A stretch of DNA of 11,355 nt, from assembly GCA_003132865.1 (NCBI GenBank), contig PKYZ01000087.1:1-11355 (forward strand). Direction: 5' to 3'. The position numbers were made by a program, and so were the translations under genes. Source of the stretch: Bryobacterales bacterium. GTDB taxonomy: Bacteria; Acidobacteriota; Terriglobia; Bryobacterales; Bryobacteraceae. The notes beneath the pieces are model-generated. The model was not told the DNA's origin. It was given only the letters and a program-made list of their open reading frames with translations, and did not search any database. This document shows, piece by piece, positions 1-6,575 of the stretch (positions are counted from its first letter, which is position 1; every line of letters starts with the position of its first letter).

Positions 1-168
1 GGGGTGGCGGAGTTGCCGGAGGGCACGGAGATGGTGATGCCGGGCGACCACGTGAACCTGGTGATCGATCTGATCACGCCGATCGCCATGGACAAGGGGT
101 TGCGGTTCGCCATCCGCGAAGGCGGACGCACGGTGGGCGCCGGAACCGTCACCGACATTATCGAATAG
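1..168 (+). CDS. tuf: Elongation factor Tu, C-terminal end (partial at 5')
   Basis: Only the last 55 codons are present, reading in frame 1 to a TAG. EF-Tu is the GTPase that brings aminoacyl-tRNA to the ribosomal A site. The visible part belongs to the C-terminal beta-barrel (domain III): MVMPGDHV at visible residues 11-18, then [22 protein letters not shown] at about 27-48, which is close to invariant in bacterial EF-Tu. The protein ends in TDIIE rather than the VLG/VLS of E. coli, a normal variation. tuf directly before rpsJ is the common str-S10 junction (normally rpsL-rpsG-fusA-tuf). The gap to rpsJ is 7 nt, so the two genes very likely share a transcript. The G domain lies outside the window, so nothing can be said about its intactness. 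Confidence 0.97.
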   Translation, partial: GVAELPEGTEMVMPGDHVNLVIDLITPIAMDKGLRFAIREGGRTVGAGTVTDIIE

Positions 169-175
169 GTTCAAA

Positions 176-505
176 ATGGCGCTAAGAGAACGCATTCGCA
201 TTCGCCTGAAGGCGTACGACCACCGTGTGCTGGATCAATCGACGACGGAGATCGTCGACACGGCCAAGCGCACCGGCGCCAGCGTGGCCGGTCCGATTCC
301 GCTGCCGACATCGCGCAGCGTTACGACCGTGCTGCGCTCGCCGCACGTGGATAAGAAGTCGCGCGAGCAGTTTGAAATCCGCACGCACAAGCGGCTGCTC
401 GACATACTGGAGCCGACTCAGCAGACTGTGGATGCCTTGATGAAGCTGGATCTGCCGGCGGGTGTGGATGTGGAGATCAAGGCGTTTGGGAAAGACCACA
501 AATAA
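176..505 (+). CDS. rpsJ: 30S ribosomal protein S10
   Basis: S10 sits in the head of the small subunit; in many bacteria it also acts as NusE in antitermination complexes. The 109-residue protein (E. coli S10 is 103) opens with [12 protein letters not shown] at residues 6-17, the hallmark N-terminus. It carries the family signature region [13 protein letters not shown] at about 65-77, after the extended loop (about 45-63) that reaches into the 30S head. The ATG start follows the tuf stop by 7 nt, and no strong Shine-Dalgarno is visible (only AGG at 167-169), so coupling to tuf translation is plausible. It is the first gene of the S10 set. The following gap to rplC is long and holds a repeat. 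Confidence 0.98.
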   Translation: MALRERIRIRLKAYDHRVLDQSTTEIVDTAKRTGASVAGPIPLPTSRSVTTVLRSPHVDKKSREQFEIRTHKRLLDILEPTQQTVDALMKLDLPAGVDVEIKAFGKDHK

Positions 506-507
506 AT

Positions 508-596
508 GCGAAGGGGCGAAACGGCGAGGGGGCGAGGGGGCGACGTAACGCCGCAAGTTTTTGGCCCGCTCGCCCGCTCCCCCCATCGCCCGCTCA
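508..596 (+). repeat. Inverted 8-nt-period repeat in rpsJ-rplC gap
   Basis: The 125-nt gap between rpsJ and rplC is filled by a structured repeat. The left arm (508-547) is five consecutive 8-nt units, each beginning GCGA: GCGAAGGG, GCGAAACG, GCGAGGGG, GCGAGGGG, GCGACGTA. The right arm (565-596) is four 8-nt units on the complementary theme: CCCGCTCG, CCCGCTCC, CCCCATCG, CCCGCTCA. The arms can fold on each other imperfectly, for example GGCGA at 523-527 with TCGCC at 586-590, flanking G and C runs. The repeat begins 2 nt after the rpsJ stop and ends before the rplC ribosome binding site. I see no ORF, promoter or terminator that explains it. Confidence 0.8.
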
Positions 597-617
597 GCTC
601 GTTTGACGCGGCAGTGC

Positions 618-622
618 AAGGA
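618..622 (+). promoter_or_regulatory. Shine-Dalgarno site of rplC
   Basis: AAGGA lies 8 nt before the ATG at 631 and decides the rplC start. The in-frame TTG at 625 would be only 2 nt from this site and would add Met-Lys, which the family lacks. Confidence 0.75.
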
Positions 623-630
623 ATTTGAAA

Positions 631-1263
631 ATGAGTCCAGGAATCCTTGGCAGAAAAATCGGAATGACGCAGGTGTTCCGGCCGGACGGGCAGGTGGTTC
701 CGGTCACCCTCCTCAAGGCGGGGCCCTGCATGGTGGTGCAGCGCAAGACGCCCACTACCGACGGCTACGACGCGGTGCAGCTCGGCCTGATGGAGTTTAT
801 CAAGCCGGCGCGCATCAACAAGCCGATCACCGGGCATCTGAAGAAGGCCGGCGTGGAGGGCGCGCGCTTCATGCGTGAGTTCCACTTGCGCCCCGGCGAC
901 GACGACTTCAAAGCCGGCGACAAGGTGTTGGTCGACCAGTTCAAGCCCAAGGAAAAAGTGGACGTGATCGGGGTCAGCAAAGGGCGCGGGTTCGCGGGCG
1001 TGGTGAAACGCCATCACTTCCGGGGCGGCGAAGGCTCGCATGGCTCCATGTTCCACCGGGCGCCCGGATCGATCGGCGCATCCAGCTTCCCGTCGCGCGT
1101 TTTGCCGGGCATGCGCATGGGCGGACACATGGGATCGGAACAGGTCACGGTGCGCAACCTGGAGATCATTGAAGTAGACACCGAGGACAATGTGCTGATG
1201 GTGAAGGGCGCGGTGCCCGGTCCCAACGGCGGCTACGTCGTAGTCCGGAGGGCCAAGAGGTAA
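631..1263 (+). CDS. rplC: 50S ribosomal protein L3
   Basis: L3 is a primary 23S rRNA binder that nucleates large-subunit assembly; its loop approaches the peptidyl transferase centre. The 210-residue product has the typical N-terminus [13 protein letters not shown] (about 4-16), then [19 protein letters not shown] (115-133) and [19 protein letters not shown] (142-160), the central extension, followed by MGGHMG (163-168) and the C-terminal VKGAVPG (191-197). The glutamine methylated by PrmB in E. coli (Gln150) aligns with Ser152 here, the usual state outside gamma-proteobacteria, so that modification is not expected. I chose the ATG at 631 because it has AAGGA 8 nt upstream. The gene follows a repeat-filled gap, and its stop is 4 nt from rplD. 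Confidence 0.98.
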   Translation: MSPGILGRKIGMTQVFRPDGQVVPVTLLKAGPCMVVQRKTPTTDGYDAVQLGLMEFIKPARINKPITGHLKKAGVEGARFMREFHLRPGDDDFKAGDKVLVDQFKPKEKVDVIGVSKGRGFAGVVKRHHFRGGEGSHGSMFHRAPGSIGASSFPSRVLPGMRMGGHMGSEQVTVRNLEIIEVDTEDNVLMVKGAVPGPNGGYVVVRRAKR

Positions 1264-1267
1264 CGCC

Positions 1268-1894
1268 ATGCCGACAGTGGACGTAGTGGACTTAAATAAT
1301 CAGAAGGTCGGCGAGCTGGAGCTGGCCGACGAAGTTTTCGGAACCGAAGTCAACCAGAACCTGCTCTACGAAGCCGTGCGGCACTATCAAGCCGGGCAGC
1401 GGGCGGGCACGCACAAGACCAAGGTGCGCGGCGACGTGGCGGGCTCCGGCAAGAAGCTGTGGAAGCAGAAAGGCACCGGACGCGCGCGCGTGGGCTCGGT
1501 TCGTTCGCCGATCTGGCGGCACGGCGGCACGGCGCACGGTCCCCAGCCGCGCGATTACAGCTACAAGCTGCCGCGCAAGATGCTGCTGGGCGCGTTGCGC
1601 TCGGCGTTGTCGGCCAAATTGCGCGACGGCGAATTGAAAGTCGTGCAGGCGTTCAACCTGGGCGGGGTGAAGACCAAGGAAGCCAAGGCCGCGCTGACGC
1701 GCCTGGAAGCCACGCGCAAGGTGCTGGTGGTGGAGAACGGCGATAACCGCAACCTGACGCTGGGCGTGCGCAACATACCCGGCGTGACCCTGATGCCCAC
1801 CCGCGACGTGAACGCATATCACCTGCTGGGCCACGACCGCGTGCTGCTTTCCGAAGCGGCCGCGCGCAAGTTCTCGGAGGCGCTCGCAAAATGA
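1268..1894 (+). CDS. rplD: 50S ribosomal protein L4
   Basis: L4 lines the nascent peptide exit tunnel. In E. coli it also represses the S10 operon through a leader RNA, for which no equivalent room exists upstream of rpsJ here. The protein has 208 residues, close to the usual 200-210. The long internal loop that reaches the tunnel is clear: KKLWKQKGTGRARVGS at about 62-77, then RSPIWRHGGTAHGP at 79-92. The loop residues around KQKGTGRAR look wild-type, with no insertion of the kind linked to macrolide resistance. The C-terminus DVNAYHLLGHDRVLLSEAA is also typical. The last codons overlap the start of rplW by 4 nt (ATGA, 1891-1894), which implies translational coupling. Confidence 0.98.
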   Translation: MPTVDVVDLNNQKVGELELADEVFGTEVNQNLLYEAVRHYQAGQRAGTHKTKVRGDVAGSGKKLWKQKGTGRARVGSVRSPIWRHGGTAHGPQPRDYSYKLPRKMLLGALRSALSAKLRDGELKVVQAFNLGGVKTKEAKAALTRLEATRKVLVVENGDNRNLTLGVRNIPGVTLMPTRDVNAYHLLGHDRVLLSEAAARKFSEALAK

Positions 1895-2178
1895 CCATAC
1901 ATGAAGTGATTCGGCGCCCGGTAGTCACCGAAAAAGGCGTGGCCGCCAAGGATGAACATGCCACGCTGTGCTTCGAAGTGGCGCTGGCCGCCAACAAGAC
2001 TCAGGTGAAGCAGGCTGTCGAGAAGCTGTTCAAAGTGAAAGTGGCCGGAGTGCGGACCTCCAACCTGGAAGGCAAGATGCGCCGCCGCGGCCGCTTCGTT
2101 GGATACAAGCCGGATTGGAAGAAGGCGTACGTGAAGTTGAAAGACGGGGAGAAGGTGCCCGACTTTGCGCAAATTTAG
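1891..2178 (+). CDS. rplW: 50S ribosomal protein L23
   Basis: L23 sits at the tunnel exit and is the docking site for trigger factor and the signal recognition particle. The 95-residue protein has the family start [14 protein letters not shown] (3-16) and a C-terminal region [22 protein letters not shown] at about 62-83, matching the beta-hairpin and signature that bind 23S rRNA domain III. Its length is normal. The ATG lies inside the end of rplD (ATGA overlap), so its ribosomes probably come from rplD by termination-reinitiation. The TAG stop at 2176-2178 overlaps the AGGAG that serves rplB. Confidence 0.98.
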   Translation: MTIHEVIRRPVVTEKGVAAKDEHATLCFEVALAANKTQVKQAVEKLFKVKVAGVRTSNLEGKMRRRGRFVGYKPDWKKAYVKLKDGEKVPDFAQI

Positions 2179-2181
2179 GAG
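2177..2181 (+). promoter_or_regulatory. Shine-Dalgarno site of rplB
   Basis: AGGAG overlaps the rplW stop codon and lies 5 nt before the ATG at 2187. It fixes the L2 start, although the reading frame stays open much further upstream (back to about 1968) across rplW in another frame. Confidence 0.75.
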
Positions 2182-2186
2182 CGGAC

Positions 2187-3017
2187 ATGCCCATTAAAAG
2201 CTATAGGCCCACAACTCCCACGCGCCGCTTCCAAACGGTCGTATCGCGCGCGGATATCACCAAGGAGCACCCGGAAAAATCGCTGCTGGAGTCGAAGCAT
2301 GGCACGGGCGGCCGCAACTCCACGGGCCGCGTCACATCGCGCTTCATCGGCGGCGGCCACAAGCAGGCGTATCGCGTGGTGGATTTCAAGCGCGACAAAC
2401 AAGGGGTTCCGGCGGTGGTGGCGGCGATTGAGTACGATCCCAACCGCTCGGCGCGCCTGGCGCTGCTGCACTACAAGGATGGCGAGAAGCGTTACATTAT
2501 CCAGCCGGACGGGCTGAAGGTGGGCATGACGGTGTCGTCGGGACCCGCGGCCGACATTCTGGTGGGCAATGCGTTGCCGCTCAAGAATATGCCGGCGGGC
2601 ACGGTAGTTCACAACATCGAACTGCGTCCCGGCAAGGGCGCGCAGATGGCACGGTCGGCGGGCACGCAGGCGCAGTTGGTCAACAAGGAAGGCGAGATCG
2701 CGCTACTGAAGCTGCCTTCCGGAGAAATCCGCCGCGTGCCGCTCGACTGCATGGCGACGGTCGGCCAGGTGGGCAACGTGGACCACGAGAACGTCTCGCT
2801 GGGCAAGGCCGGACGGAAACGCTGGCTGGGCAAGATGCCGCACAACCGCGGCGTCTCCATGAACCCGGTGGATCATCCGCACGGTGGCGGCGAAGGCAAG
2901 ACTTCCGGCGGACGGCACCCCGTGACACCCTGGGGCCAGCCGACCCGCGGCTTCAAGACCCGCAATAATAAGCGGACCAATAAGTGGATCGTCACCAGGA
3001 AGAGTAAGAAGAGATAA
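2187..3017 (+). CDS. rplB: 50S ribosomal protein L2
   Basis: L2 is one of the most conserved ribosomal proteins. It binds 23S rRNA near the peptidyl transferase centre and helps subunit association. The product is 276 residues, the normal bacterial length. It begins [15 protein letters not shown] and carries [12 protein letters not shown] and RFIGGGHKQ in the N-terminal third (about 36-57). The C-terminal signature [13 protein letters not shown] sits at 225-237, including the conserved His in DHPHGG, and the end is the basic [19 protein letters not shown]. The start is set by the AGGAG at 2177-2181 and by the family N-terminus. rpsS begins 2 nt after the stop. Confidence 0.99.
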   Translation: MPIKSYRPTTPTRRFQTVVSRADITKEHPEKSLLESKHGTGGRNSTGRVTSRFIGGGHKQAYRVVDFKRDKQGVPAVVAAIEYDPNRSARLALLHYKDGEKRYIIQPDGLKVGMTVSSGPAADILVGNALPLKNMPAGTVVHNIELRPGKGAQMARSAGTQAQLVNKEGEIALLKLPSGEIRRVPLDCMATVGQVGNVDHENVSLGKAGRKRWLGKMPHNRGVSMNPVDHPHGGGEGKTSGGRHPVTPWGQPTRGFKTRNNKRTNKWIVTRKSKKR

Positions 3018-3019
3018 CT

Positions 3020-3310
3020 ATGGGGCGTTCAGTCAAGAAAGGGCCGTTCACCGATGGCCACCTGGAAGTGAAAATCGCGGCTCTCACCGCCAAGAGCGAG
3101 AAGCGCGTGGTGCGCACGTGGTCGCGGCGCTCGACCATCCTTCCGGAGTTCGTGGGCCACACCATCGCGGTGCACAACGGCAAGAAATTCATTCCGGTAT
3201 ATGTCACCGAGAACATGGTGGGACATAAGTTAGGCGAGTTTTCCCCCACCCGGCATTTCAAGGGGCACTCGGTGAAGGCCGCTACGGAGAAGGCAGCGAA
3301 ACCGGCCTAA
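3020..3310 (+). CDS. rpsS: 30S ribosomal protein S19
   Basis: S19 forms a complex with S13 in the head of the 30S subunit and contacts tRNA and the intersubunit bridge. The 96-residue protein begins [15 protein letters not shown] (1-15) and carries the signature from about 53 to 80: [28 protein letters not shown]. Both are diagnostic. The C-terminal stretch from about 85 is short and rich in Ala and Lys, as is common. It starts 2 nt after rplB and is followed by a 24-nt gap to rplV with nothing notable in it. Confidence 0.98.
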   Translation: MGRSVKKGPFTDGHLEVKIAALTAKSEKRVVRTWSRRSTILPEFVGHTIAVHNGKKFIPVYVTENMVGHKLGEFSPTRHFKGHSVKAATEKAAKPA

Positions 3311-3334
3311 GAGGCGGGCTTTGAGAGAGCAAAC

Positions 3335-3688
3335 ATGGAAGCCAAGGCAGAAGCGAGATATATCAGGGTATCGCCGCAGAAGGCGCGGCTGGTGGTGGAT
3401 TTGATCCGCGGCCAGAGCGCCGATCAGGCGCGCACCACGTTGCGCGCCACCAATAAGCGCATCGCGCCCACAGTGCGAAAGGTTTTGGATTCGGCGATTG
3501 CCAACGCGAAGGAACGTTTTGAAGACGTGGACGTGGACCGGCTGGTGGTATCGGCGGCGTACGTGAACGAGGGCCCGCGCGTGAAACGGGTCCGCCCGGC
3601 GCCCATGGGCCGCGCCTACCGGATCCAGAAGCGCATGGCGCACATCGTGATCAAAGTGTCGGCGAAGGCTGTGCAGGAGAAAGAGTGA
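3335..3688 (+). CDS. rplV: 50S ribosomal protein L22
   Basis: L22 contacts all domains of 23S rRNA and, with L4, forms the constriction of the exit tunnel. The 117-residue product has the N-terminal motif ARYIRVSPQKARLVVDLIRG (7-26) and the long tunnel beta-hairpin at about 80-101 (GPRVKRVRPAPMGRAYRIQKR), with the expected RPxxMGRA core. No loop duplication or deletion of the macrolide-resistance type is visible. The acidic-basic tail AVQEKE is ordinary. The gene is followed by a 114-nt gap with a 7-nt-period inverted repeat before rpsC. Confidence 0.98.
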   Translation: MEAKAEARYIRVSPQKARLVVDLIRGQSADQARTTLRATNKRIAPTVRKVLDSAIANAKERFEDVDVDRLVVSAAYVNEGPRVKRVRPAPMGRAYRIQKRMAHIVIKVSAKAVQEKE

Positions 3689-3693
3689 GAAGC

Positions 3694-3787
3694 TCTCAGC
3701 CGTCAGCGATCAGCTTTCAGCCAAAGCGCGGTGGCAGGTGCTTTTGAAGGCTGAAAGCTCAAAGCCGATAGCTGATAGCTGATAGCT
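3694..3787 (+). repeat. Inverted 7-nt-period repeat in rplV-rpsC gap
   Basis: The 114-nt gap contains two facing arms built on a 7-nt unit. The left arm (3694-3721) is TCTCAGC, CGTCAGC, GATCAGC, TTTCAGC. The right arm (3750-3784) is GCTGAAA, GCTCAAA, GCCGATA, GCTGATA, GCTGATA, followed by GCT. The arms are reverse complements on the theme GCTGANA. The inner ends form a perfect 11-bp stem, AGCTTTCAGCC (3712-3722) with GGCTGAAAGCT (3749-3759), around a 26-nt loop. GATAGCT is present as three exact tandem copies at 3767-3787. The repeat begins 5 nt after the rplV stop and ends just before the AAAGG that serves rpsC. No T-tract follows, so it is not an ordinary terminator. Confidence 0.88.
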
Positions 3788-3802
3788 TGAAAGGTTTATC
3801 GA

Positions 3803-4834
3803 ATGGGACAAAAGGTTCATCCTTACGGTTTCCGGCTGGGCTTTAACAAGCCGTGGCGTTCCCGCTGGTTCGCCAAGCAGGACTACGCGAAGCTGCTGCA
3901 GGAAGACGTGGAGCTGCGCGCCACGCTGCGGGAGCGGCTGAAGTCGGCCGGCGTCAGCTCCATCGAAGTGGATCGCCCCGGCAACAAGCTGCGGGTCACC
4001 ATCCGCACCTCGCGGCCTGGCATCATTATCGGACGCAAGGGCGCCGAGATCGAAAAGCTGAAGGTGGATCTGGCCAAGCGCACCAAGCGCGACGTTTTCA
4101 TCGACATCCAGGAAGTCCACAAGCCGGAGCTGGATGCGCAACTGGTGTCGGAATCCATCGCGCTGCAGCTCGAGAAGCGCGTGGCGTTCCGCCGGGCGAT
4201 GCGCAAAGCCGTGGATTCGGCGCTGCGCTTCGGCTGCAAGGGCATCAAGGTGCGCGTGTCGGGCCGGTTGAACGGCGCGGAAATCGCGCGCAGCGAATGG
4301 TATCTGCAAGGCCAGCTTCCGCTGCACACGTTGCGCGCGGATATCGATTACGGTTTTTCGGAAGCCCATACGACGTATGGCGTGATCGGCGTGAAAGCGT
4401 GGCTCTACAAGGGCGAGATCCTGGACGCCGGCAACCGCATGAAGTCGCTGTCGTCGGAACCGGAACCCCGGCGCGACCGTGGCGACCGCGGCGACCGGCG
4501 CGACCGCGGCGGGGATCGTGGCGATCGTGGCGACCGGCGGCCGCCAGCGGCGCGGCACCACGAACCACCACCGGCGCCCGCGGCCGAACCCAGCGGACCT
4601 GCCAGGCAGGCACCGCCGCCCGAGATGGCGCATCCGGCGCGCAGCGGTGGGCCGATCCTGCCGCCGCTCATGGCGCCGCAACCGCATTGGAAACAGGAAG
4701 TACGACCGGATATCGAGCCGCAGGCCGAGCCCGCGCCCGCATCCGAAGCGCCTTCCGCAGCGCCTTCCGCGGCGCCTCCCACAGCGCCTTCCACAGCGCC
4801 TTCCACAGACGGAACGCCTGAAGGAGAGAAGTAA
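3803..4834 (+). CDS. rpsC: 30S ribosomal protein S3 with long C-terminal tail
   Basis: S3 lies at the mRNA entry channel of the 30S subunit and contributes to the ribosomal helicase activity. Residues 1 to about 212 are a standard S3: [14 protein letters not shown] at the start, the type II KH GxxG loop in [14 protein letters not shown] (73-86), and the C-terminal domain [20 protein letters not shown] (151-170) through [17 protein letters not shown] (191-207). Usual bacterial lengths are about 210-240. This one is 343 because of an added tail of about 128 residues. The tail has an Arg/Gly/Asp-rich block (223-246), a Pro/Ala-rich stretch (247-315) and an APSA/APST repeat block (316-335). The frame stays open to TAA with rplP 3 nt later, so the tail is real coding sequence, not a missed stop. 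AAAGG (3790-3794) is 8 nt before the ATG. Confidence 0.98.
   Translation: MGQKVHPYGFRLGFNKPWRSRWFAKQDYAKLLQEDVELRATLRERLKSAGVSSIEVDRPGNKLRVTIRTSRPGIIIGRKGAEIEKLKVDLAKRTKRDVFIDIQEVHKPELDAQLVSESIALQLEKRVAFRRAMRKAVDSALRFGCKGIKVRVSGRLNGAEIARSEWYLQGQLPLHTLRADIDYGFSEAHTTYGVIGVKAWLYKGEILDAGNRMKSLSSEPEPRRDRGDRGDRRDRGGDRGDRGDRRPPAARHHEPPPAPAAEPSGPARQAPPPEMAHPARSGGPILPPLMAPQPHWKQEVRPDIEPQAEPAPASEAPSAAPSAAPPTAPSTAPSTDGTPEGEK
4469..4540 (+). repeat. Arg-Gly-Asp codon repeat in rpsC tail
   Basis: Within rpsC, residues 223-246 are degenerate repeats of Arg-Gly-Asp and Arg-Arg-Asp. At the DNA level this is a 9-nt theme close to CGTGGCGAC or CGTGGCGAT, with a few units expanded or contracted by whole codons. 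The reading frame is preserved. It encodes a highly charged, probably disordered linker after the folded S3 core. Confidence 0.85.
4748..4807 (+). repeat. Five tandem 12-nt units in rpsC tail
   Basis: Five uninterrupted 12-nt units are present: GCGCCTTCCGCA, GCGCCTTCCGCG, GCGCCTCCCACA, GCGCCTTCCACA, GCGCCTTCCACA. They encode [20 protein letters not shown] (residues 316-335). The near-identity of the units at DNA level points to recent expansion. The 12-nt unit length keeps the reading frame. Confidence 0.93.
4821..4827 (+). promoter_or_regulatory. Shine-Dalgarno site of rplP inside rpsC
   Basis: AAGGAGA lies in the last codons of rpsC, 10 nt before the first of three consecutive ATG codons (4838, 4841, 4844). 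It favours the first ATG as the L16 start. Confidence 0.7.
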
Positions 4835-4837
4835 GCC

Positions 4838-5254
4838 ATGATGATGCCGAAGAAGGTCAAATACCGCAAGCAGCAGCGCGGCCGTATGTGTGGCAAGGCG
4901 TGGCGGGGTTCGTCCATCGCTTTCGGCGAGTATGGCCTCAAGGCCATGAGTTGCGCCTGGATCACCGACCGGCAGATCGAAGCCGCGCGTATCGCCATGA
5001 CCCGTTCCATCAAGCGCGGCGGCAAAGTATGGATTCGTTTGTTCCCGGATAAGCCCATCACCAAGAAGCCCGCCGAGACCCGTATGGGAAAGGGCAAAGG
5101 CGCGCCGGAGCAATGGGTGGCGGTGGTGCGGCCGGGCAAGATTCTGTTCGAGATGGAAGGCGTGCCGGCGAATGTGGCGGCCGATGCCATGCGGCTGGCG
5201 GCCCACAAGCTGCCCATCCGTACCAAGTTCGTAACGCGGGAGCAGGCGGAGTAG
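4838..5254 (+). CDS. rplP: 50S ribosomal protein L16
   Basis: L16 binds near the A site of the large subunit and completes late 50S assembly. The 138-residue product matches the family throughout: [22 protein letters not shown] (3-24), [22 protein letters not shown] (30-51), [28 protein letters not shown] (61-88) and [11 protein letters not shown] (100-110). The gene opens with three ATG codons in a row. The first is preferred because of AAGGAGA 10 nt upstream and because many L16 proteins start M-L-M-P-K, which aligns with M-M-M-P-K here. It lies 3 nt after rpsC and 3 nt before rpmC. Confidence 0.98.
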   Translation: MMMPKKVKYRKQQRGRMCGKAWRGSSIAFGEYGLKAMSCAWITDRQIEAARIAMTRSIKRGGKVWIRLFPDKPITKKPAETRMGKGKGAPEQWVAVVRPGKILFEMEGVPANVAADAMRLAAHKLPIRTKFVTREQAE

Positions 5255-5257
5255 CCT

Positions 5258-5461
5258 ATGAAGTCGCAGAAGATTCGGGACCTCGACGAGAACGAGCTGC
5301 AGCATCAATTGCGCACCATCGAGGAGCAGCTTTTCCGGCTGAATTTCCAAATGTCGATGGGCACCATGGAAGGCCTGAAAAAGGCGCGCGCCATGAAGAA
5401 AGACCGCGCCCGTATCTACACCATCATGAGAGAACGGGAACTGGCGGGAGCGAAGAAGTAA
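5258..5461 (+). CDS. rpmC: 50S ribosomal protein L29
   Basis: L29 is a small two-helix protein next to L23 at the tunnel exit, part of the platform for nascent-chain factors. The 67-residue protein shows both helices: residues 7-31 ([25 protein letters not shown]) and 37-62, with the signature around [20 protein letters not shown] (41-60). Its length is normal. It starts 3 nt after rplP and ends 1 nt before rpsQ, so it is tightly packed in the operon. Confidence 0.97.
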   Translation: MKSQKIRDLDENELQHQLRTIEEQLFRLNFQMSMGTMEGLKKARAMKKDRARIYTIMRERELAGAKK

Positions 5462-5462
5462 T

Positions 5463-5765
5463 ATGGCCGAACAGCATAAGCCGTTGAAGAACGAGAAGGT
5501 CGGCCAGGTGGTTTCCACCAAGACGGCCAAGACTATCGTTGTGGAAGTCAGCCGGCGCGTGCCGCATCCGCTGTATAAGCGGATTGTGAAGAAGCGCAAA
5601 AAATTCCACGCGCACGACGAAGAAGGACGCGCCAAGATGGGCGACATCGTGCGGATTATCGAGTGCCGGCCGTTGAGCCGTATGAAGCGCTGGCGGCTGG
5701 CCGAAGTGGTCCGGCGCGCCCCGCAGGTGGGCGTGCAGCCGGAGGAGTTGGACGTAAAAGTATAG
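5463..5765 (+). CDS. rpsQ: 30S ribosomal protein S17
   Basis: S17 is an early-binding OB-fold protein of the 30S body that contacts 16S rRNA. The 100-residue product is slightly longer than E. coli S17 (84) because of short extensions at both ends. The core is clear: [29 protein letters not shown] (12-40), then the signature [20 protein letters not shown] (60-79). It starts 1 nt after rpmC. It is the last gene of the S10 half, followed by a 74-nt gap at the position where E. coli separates the S10 and spc operons. Confidence 0.98.
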   Translation: MAEQHKPLKNEKVGQVVSTKTAKTIVVEVSRRVPHPLYKRIVKKRKKFHAHDEEGRAKMGDIVRIIECRPLSRMKRWRLAEVVRRAPQVGVQPEELDVKV

Positions 5766-5827
5766 GGATTAGGGACTAGGGTCTGGGGACTAGGGGAAAA
5801 CAAAACCCCGGCCCCCTGGCCCCCGGG
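5766..5827 (+). repeat. G-rich 7-nt-period repeat in rpsQ-rplN gap
   Basis: The gap opens directly after the rpsQ stop with four 7-nt units: GGATTAG (5766), GGACTAG (5773), GGTCTGG (5780), GGACTAG (5787). An A-rich turn (5797-5805) and a C-rich right arm (5806-5824: three C runs separated by GG or TGG) follow. GGGG at 5793-5796 can pair with CCCC at 5806-5809. The longer pairing of 5785-5796 with 5812-5823 has three mismatches in 12. It therefore looks like a degraded relative of the two-arm repeats in the other long gaps. No T-tract follows, and I see no convincing promoter boxes in this gap. Confidence 0.7.
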
Positions 5828-5839
5828 AGTGTAGCGACC

Positions 5840-6208
5840 ATGATAGGGATGAGAACGATCTTGGAGGTAGCCGACAACAGCGGCGCGCGCCGTCTGGCGT
5901 GCATTTTGCCGCGCGGCGGCGACCTCGGCTTGCGGGCCGGCTTGGGCGACGTGGTTACGGCCAGCGTGAAAGAGGCGGCTCCGGATTCCGCGATCAAGAA
6001 GGGCAAAGTGGTGCGTTGCGTGATCGTGCGCATGCGCAAGGAGACCCGGCGCAAGGACGGCACGTATATCCGGTTCGATTCCAATGCCGCGGTGTTGATC
6101 ACCGAGCTGGGCGAGCCGGTGGGCACGCGCGTGTTCGGACCCGTGGCCAGGGAACTGCGCGAAAAGAGATTTATGAAGATCGTGTCCCTGGCGCCCGAGG
6201 TGATTTGA
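5840..6208 (+). CDS. rplN: 50S ribosomal protein L14
   Basis: L14 lies at the subunit interface and binds the silencing factor RsfS in many bacteria. The 122-residue protein has the standard length and shows [13 protein letters not shown] (10-22), [25 protein letters not shown] (63-87), [13 protein letters not shown] (95-107) and the invariant end [12 protein letters not shown]. The ATG at 5840 gives M-I-G-M-R, matching the usual MIQM start, and is preferred over the internal ATG at 5849. It is the first gene of the spc half, preceded by a repeat-bearing gap and followed by rplX after 1 nt. Confidence 0.98.
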   Translation: MIGMRTILEVADNSGARRLACILPRGGDLGLRAGLGDVVTASVKEAAPDSAIKKGKVVRCVIVRMRKETRRKDGTYIRFDSNAAVLITELGEPVGTRVFGPVARELREKRFMKIVSLAPEVI

Positions 6209-6209
6209 A

Positions 6210-6572
6210 ATGCCGAAGAAGAAACTGGCAGAGCCGGTACGAATCTTACTGAAGAAGAACGACCAGGTGAAGGTGATCGCCGGGCGCGATAAAGGCAAGA
6301 CGGGCCGCGTGCTGGACGTGAATCCCGCCAACGGCAAGGTCCTGGTAGAGCATGTGTCGATGATCAAGCGGCACACCCGTCCGAATCCGGCCAAGCAGAT
6401 CAAGGGCGGTATTGCCGAGCGGGAAAGCCCCATCGCGGTATCGAACGTGAGAATCGTGTGCTCGCAGTGCGGGCCGGTGCGTATCGCGCATCATGTGGAA
6501 ACTCTGCCGGGCGGCAAAGTACGGCGGACGCGCGTTTGCCGCAAATGCGGGCAGGCTTTGGACAGGAAATAA
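6210..6572 (+). CDS. rplX: 50S ribosomal protein L24, zinc-ribbon type
   Basis: L24 initiates 50S assembly and lies near the tunnel exit. The 120-residue product carries the KOW motif at about 18-35 ([18 protein letters not shown]) and [33 protein letters not shown] (48-80), both typical. The C-terminus has CSQC (84-87) and CRKC (110-113), the paired CxxC form that could bind zinc. Many bacteria have this version and others have lost the cysteines. It begins 1 nt after rplN and ends 3 nt before rplE. Confidence 0.98.
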   Translation: MPKKKLAEPVRILLKKNDQVKVIAGRDKGKTGRVLDVNPANGKVLVEHVSMIKRHTRPNPAKQIKGGIAERESPIAVSNVRIVCSQCGPVRIAHHVETLPGGKVRRTRVCRKCGQALDRK

Positions 6573-6575
6573 GAA

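Noticed and set aside
508..596. CRISPR array or phage/IS attachment site at one of the short-period repeats.
   Set aside because: The units are only 7-10 nt, contiguous and without spacers, and no transposase, integrase or cas gene is nearby.
418..1269. A 283-codon open frame on the minus strand opposite rpsJ and rplC.
   Set aside because: It is fully antisense to rplC and the repeat-bearing gap, its composition is His/Arg/Ala-rich, and it has no recognisable domain. It is a shadow frame.
1968..2186. N-terminal extension of L2 back to 1968.
   Set aside because: This stretch overlaps rplW in another frame and is not family-like. The ATG at 2187 has AGGAG upstream and gives the normal L2 N-terminus.
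3710..6433. A 907-codon open frame on the minus strand opposite rpsC to rplX.
   Set aside because: It runs antisense to six well-recognised ribosomal genes. It is low-complexity and Arg/Gly/Ala/His-rich, as expected from the reverse of GC-rich codons, and shows no family motif. It is a by-product of base composition.
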